A stretch of 64,000 nucleotides of DNA, taken from positions 310,001-374,000 of the forward strand of contig CAWBGJ010000014.1 in NCBI GenBank assembly GCA_963788325.1. Reading direction: 5' to 3'. This stretch comes from Prado023 sp963788325 (GTDB lineage: Bacteria; Actinomycetota; Actinomycetes; S36-B12; CAIYMF01). This document shows, in pieces, positions 63,267 through 64,000 of this stretch; position 1 is the first letter of the stretch, and every line of letters starts with the position of its first letter. The position numbers and the translations under genes are program-made. The notes beneath the pieces are model-generated. The model did not search any database. It was not told where the DNA came from and saw only the letters and a list, made by a program, of their open reading frames with translations.

Positions 63267-64000
63267 TCAGGGGGTGGCGGACTGTGCGGCAGCGAGGTCG
63301 GCCAGTGCACGGTCCTCGGCCAGCGGGTCGCCCACCTCGCCGTGGGCGCCCAGAGGGCCCTGCGCCAACCGGGTGGGGCGGGCGGGAGCGCCAAGGGCCA
63401 GACCACCGAGATCGCGCAGCGCGAGGAGGATCTCCTCGGGGCGCACTGTCGGGGTCACGTTCGCGACGGTCAGTTCCAGGGTCGCCCCCAACGATCCCGC
63501 ATCAGTTACGGTGCCGGCGATGAGCGCGGGCCGCAGGTCCAGGGTGCGCCGACCCTGCTTCATCATCCGCTCCACGGGCACGCTCGCAGCGTCCACGAGG
63601 ACCGACCATGCCGCACCCAGCTGCTCAGCCGTCACGTCGGGCACCTCGATGCGCCAACGGCTGGCCTCGAGCCGAGCCACGAAGTCGGGCGCACCTGCCT
63701 CGACCACGTCCAGGACGTCGAGCCCCGGCGGCAGCGCCTCGTCGAGGGCCACGCGCATCGCGTCCGGGTCGCAGCGCGCCACCACCCCGATCTCGACATA
63801 CTCTGCCTCACTCGCGGCGCCCGTCGGCGCGGAGTTCGCGTAGGACACCTTCGGATGCGGCGAGAAGCCGGCCGAGTAGGCCATCGGCACGCGCGCCCGG
63901 CGCAATGCCCGCTCCAGGGCACGCTGGAAGTCCCGGTGCGAGGAGAAGCGCAGCGGCCCGCGCTTGGCGTAGCGGATGCGCAGTTTCTGGACCGCGGGCA
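63267..64000 (-). CDS. DUF2344 / TIGR03936-type radical-SAM-associated protein, 5' end beyond window
   Basis: The reading enters from the window edge as AVQKLRIRYAKRGPLRFSSHRDFQRALERALRRARVPMAYSAGFSPHPKVSYANSAP, the standard N-terminal part of DUF2344, and runs to a stop at 63267. Only the first few residues are missing. The family is encoded next to a radical SAM protein that lies outside this window, upstream, and both adjoin rne in actinobacteria. The biochemical role is unknown. The C-terminal third is Ala/Pro-rich and less conserved. Confidence 0.9.
   Translation of the reverse strand, partial: PAVQKLRIRYAKRGPLRFSSHRDFQRALERALRRARVPMAYSAGFSPHPKVSYANSAPTGAASEAEYVEIGVVARCDPDAMRVALDEALPPGLDVLDVVEAGAPDFVARLEASRWRIEVPDVTAEQLGAAWSVLVDAASVPVERMMKQGRRTLDLRPALIAGTVTDAGSLGATLELTVANVTPTVRPEEILLALRDLGGLALGAPARPTRLAQGPLGAHGEVGDPLAEDRALADLAAAQSATP

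Overview
The window is 64 kb of very GC-rich chromosome with strong third-position GC bias, GTG starts and -1/-4 overlaps (ATGA, GTGA, TGATG). Gene content and order (rne-rplU-rpmA-obgE-proB-proA-nadD-LCP-rsfS-phosphatase; leuS; comEA-comEC-holA-rpsT-lepA-hemW; hrcA-dnaJ-rsmE-hinT-phoH-ybeY-CNNM-era-recO-uppS-glyS-dus; dnaG) are those of an actinobacterium, most likely of the Micrococcales or a near relative. No rRNA, phage, IS element, CRISPR array or origin was seen. Two tRNA genes are present: Asn(GTT) and Ala(GGC).

Layout. 0-9 kb: NUDIX (cut by the window edge), mutY, pirin, a small NAD(P)-binding oxidoreductase, trmB, tRNA-Asn, a gene coupled to dnaG, dnaG, a YdcF-type membrane protein and a dgt-like dNTPase. 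9-16 kb: carbon metabolism (pyruvate phosphate dikinase, GH13 alpha-glucosidase, a decayed second GH13 gene) and dus. 16-28 kb: a long minus-strand housekeeping block from hrcA to glyS, interrupted by two plus-strand genes, headed by a CIRCE operator. 28-34 kb: accessory plus-strand genes (monooxygenase/Fe-ADH pair, DUF3097, two DUF4190-like membrane proteins, a lipoprotein) around hemW. 34-37.6 kb: two near-identical acyl-CoA synthetases in tandem. 37.8-50 kb: lepA, a small duplicated-repeat membrane protein, rpsT, holA, comEC/comEA (DNA uptake), plsY, degV, leuS. 50-64 kb: a phosphatase back through rsfS, LCP, nadD, proA, proB, obgE, L27, L21 and RNase E to a partial DUF2344 gene.

The most unusual features are not new enzymes. 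First, indels are packed into 51.4-55.4 kb and break rsfS, the LCP gene, nadD, a small membrane ORF and proA, with isolated indels in a CNNM transporter gene and a small actinobacterial gene. Several of these genes are normally indispensable, so sequence error or a collapsed assembly is as likely as decay. Second, almost every convergent or end-of-operon gap carries a long, often perfect inverted repeat without a U-tract, and several of these share a CCTCC-rich stem. Third, there are short direct repeats in the gaps at 19.7, 28.1 and 42.2 kb. I did not find convincing evidence of a new defence or mobile system.
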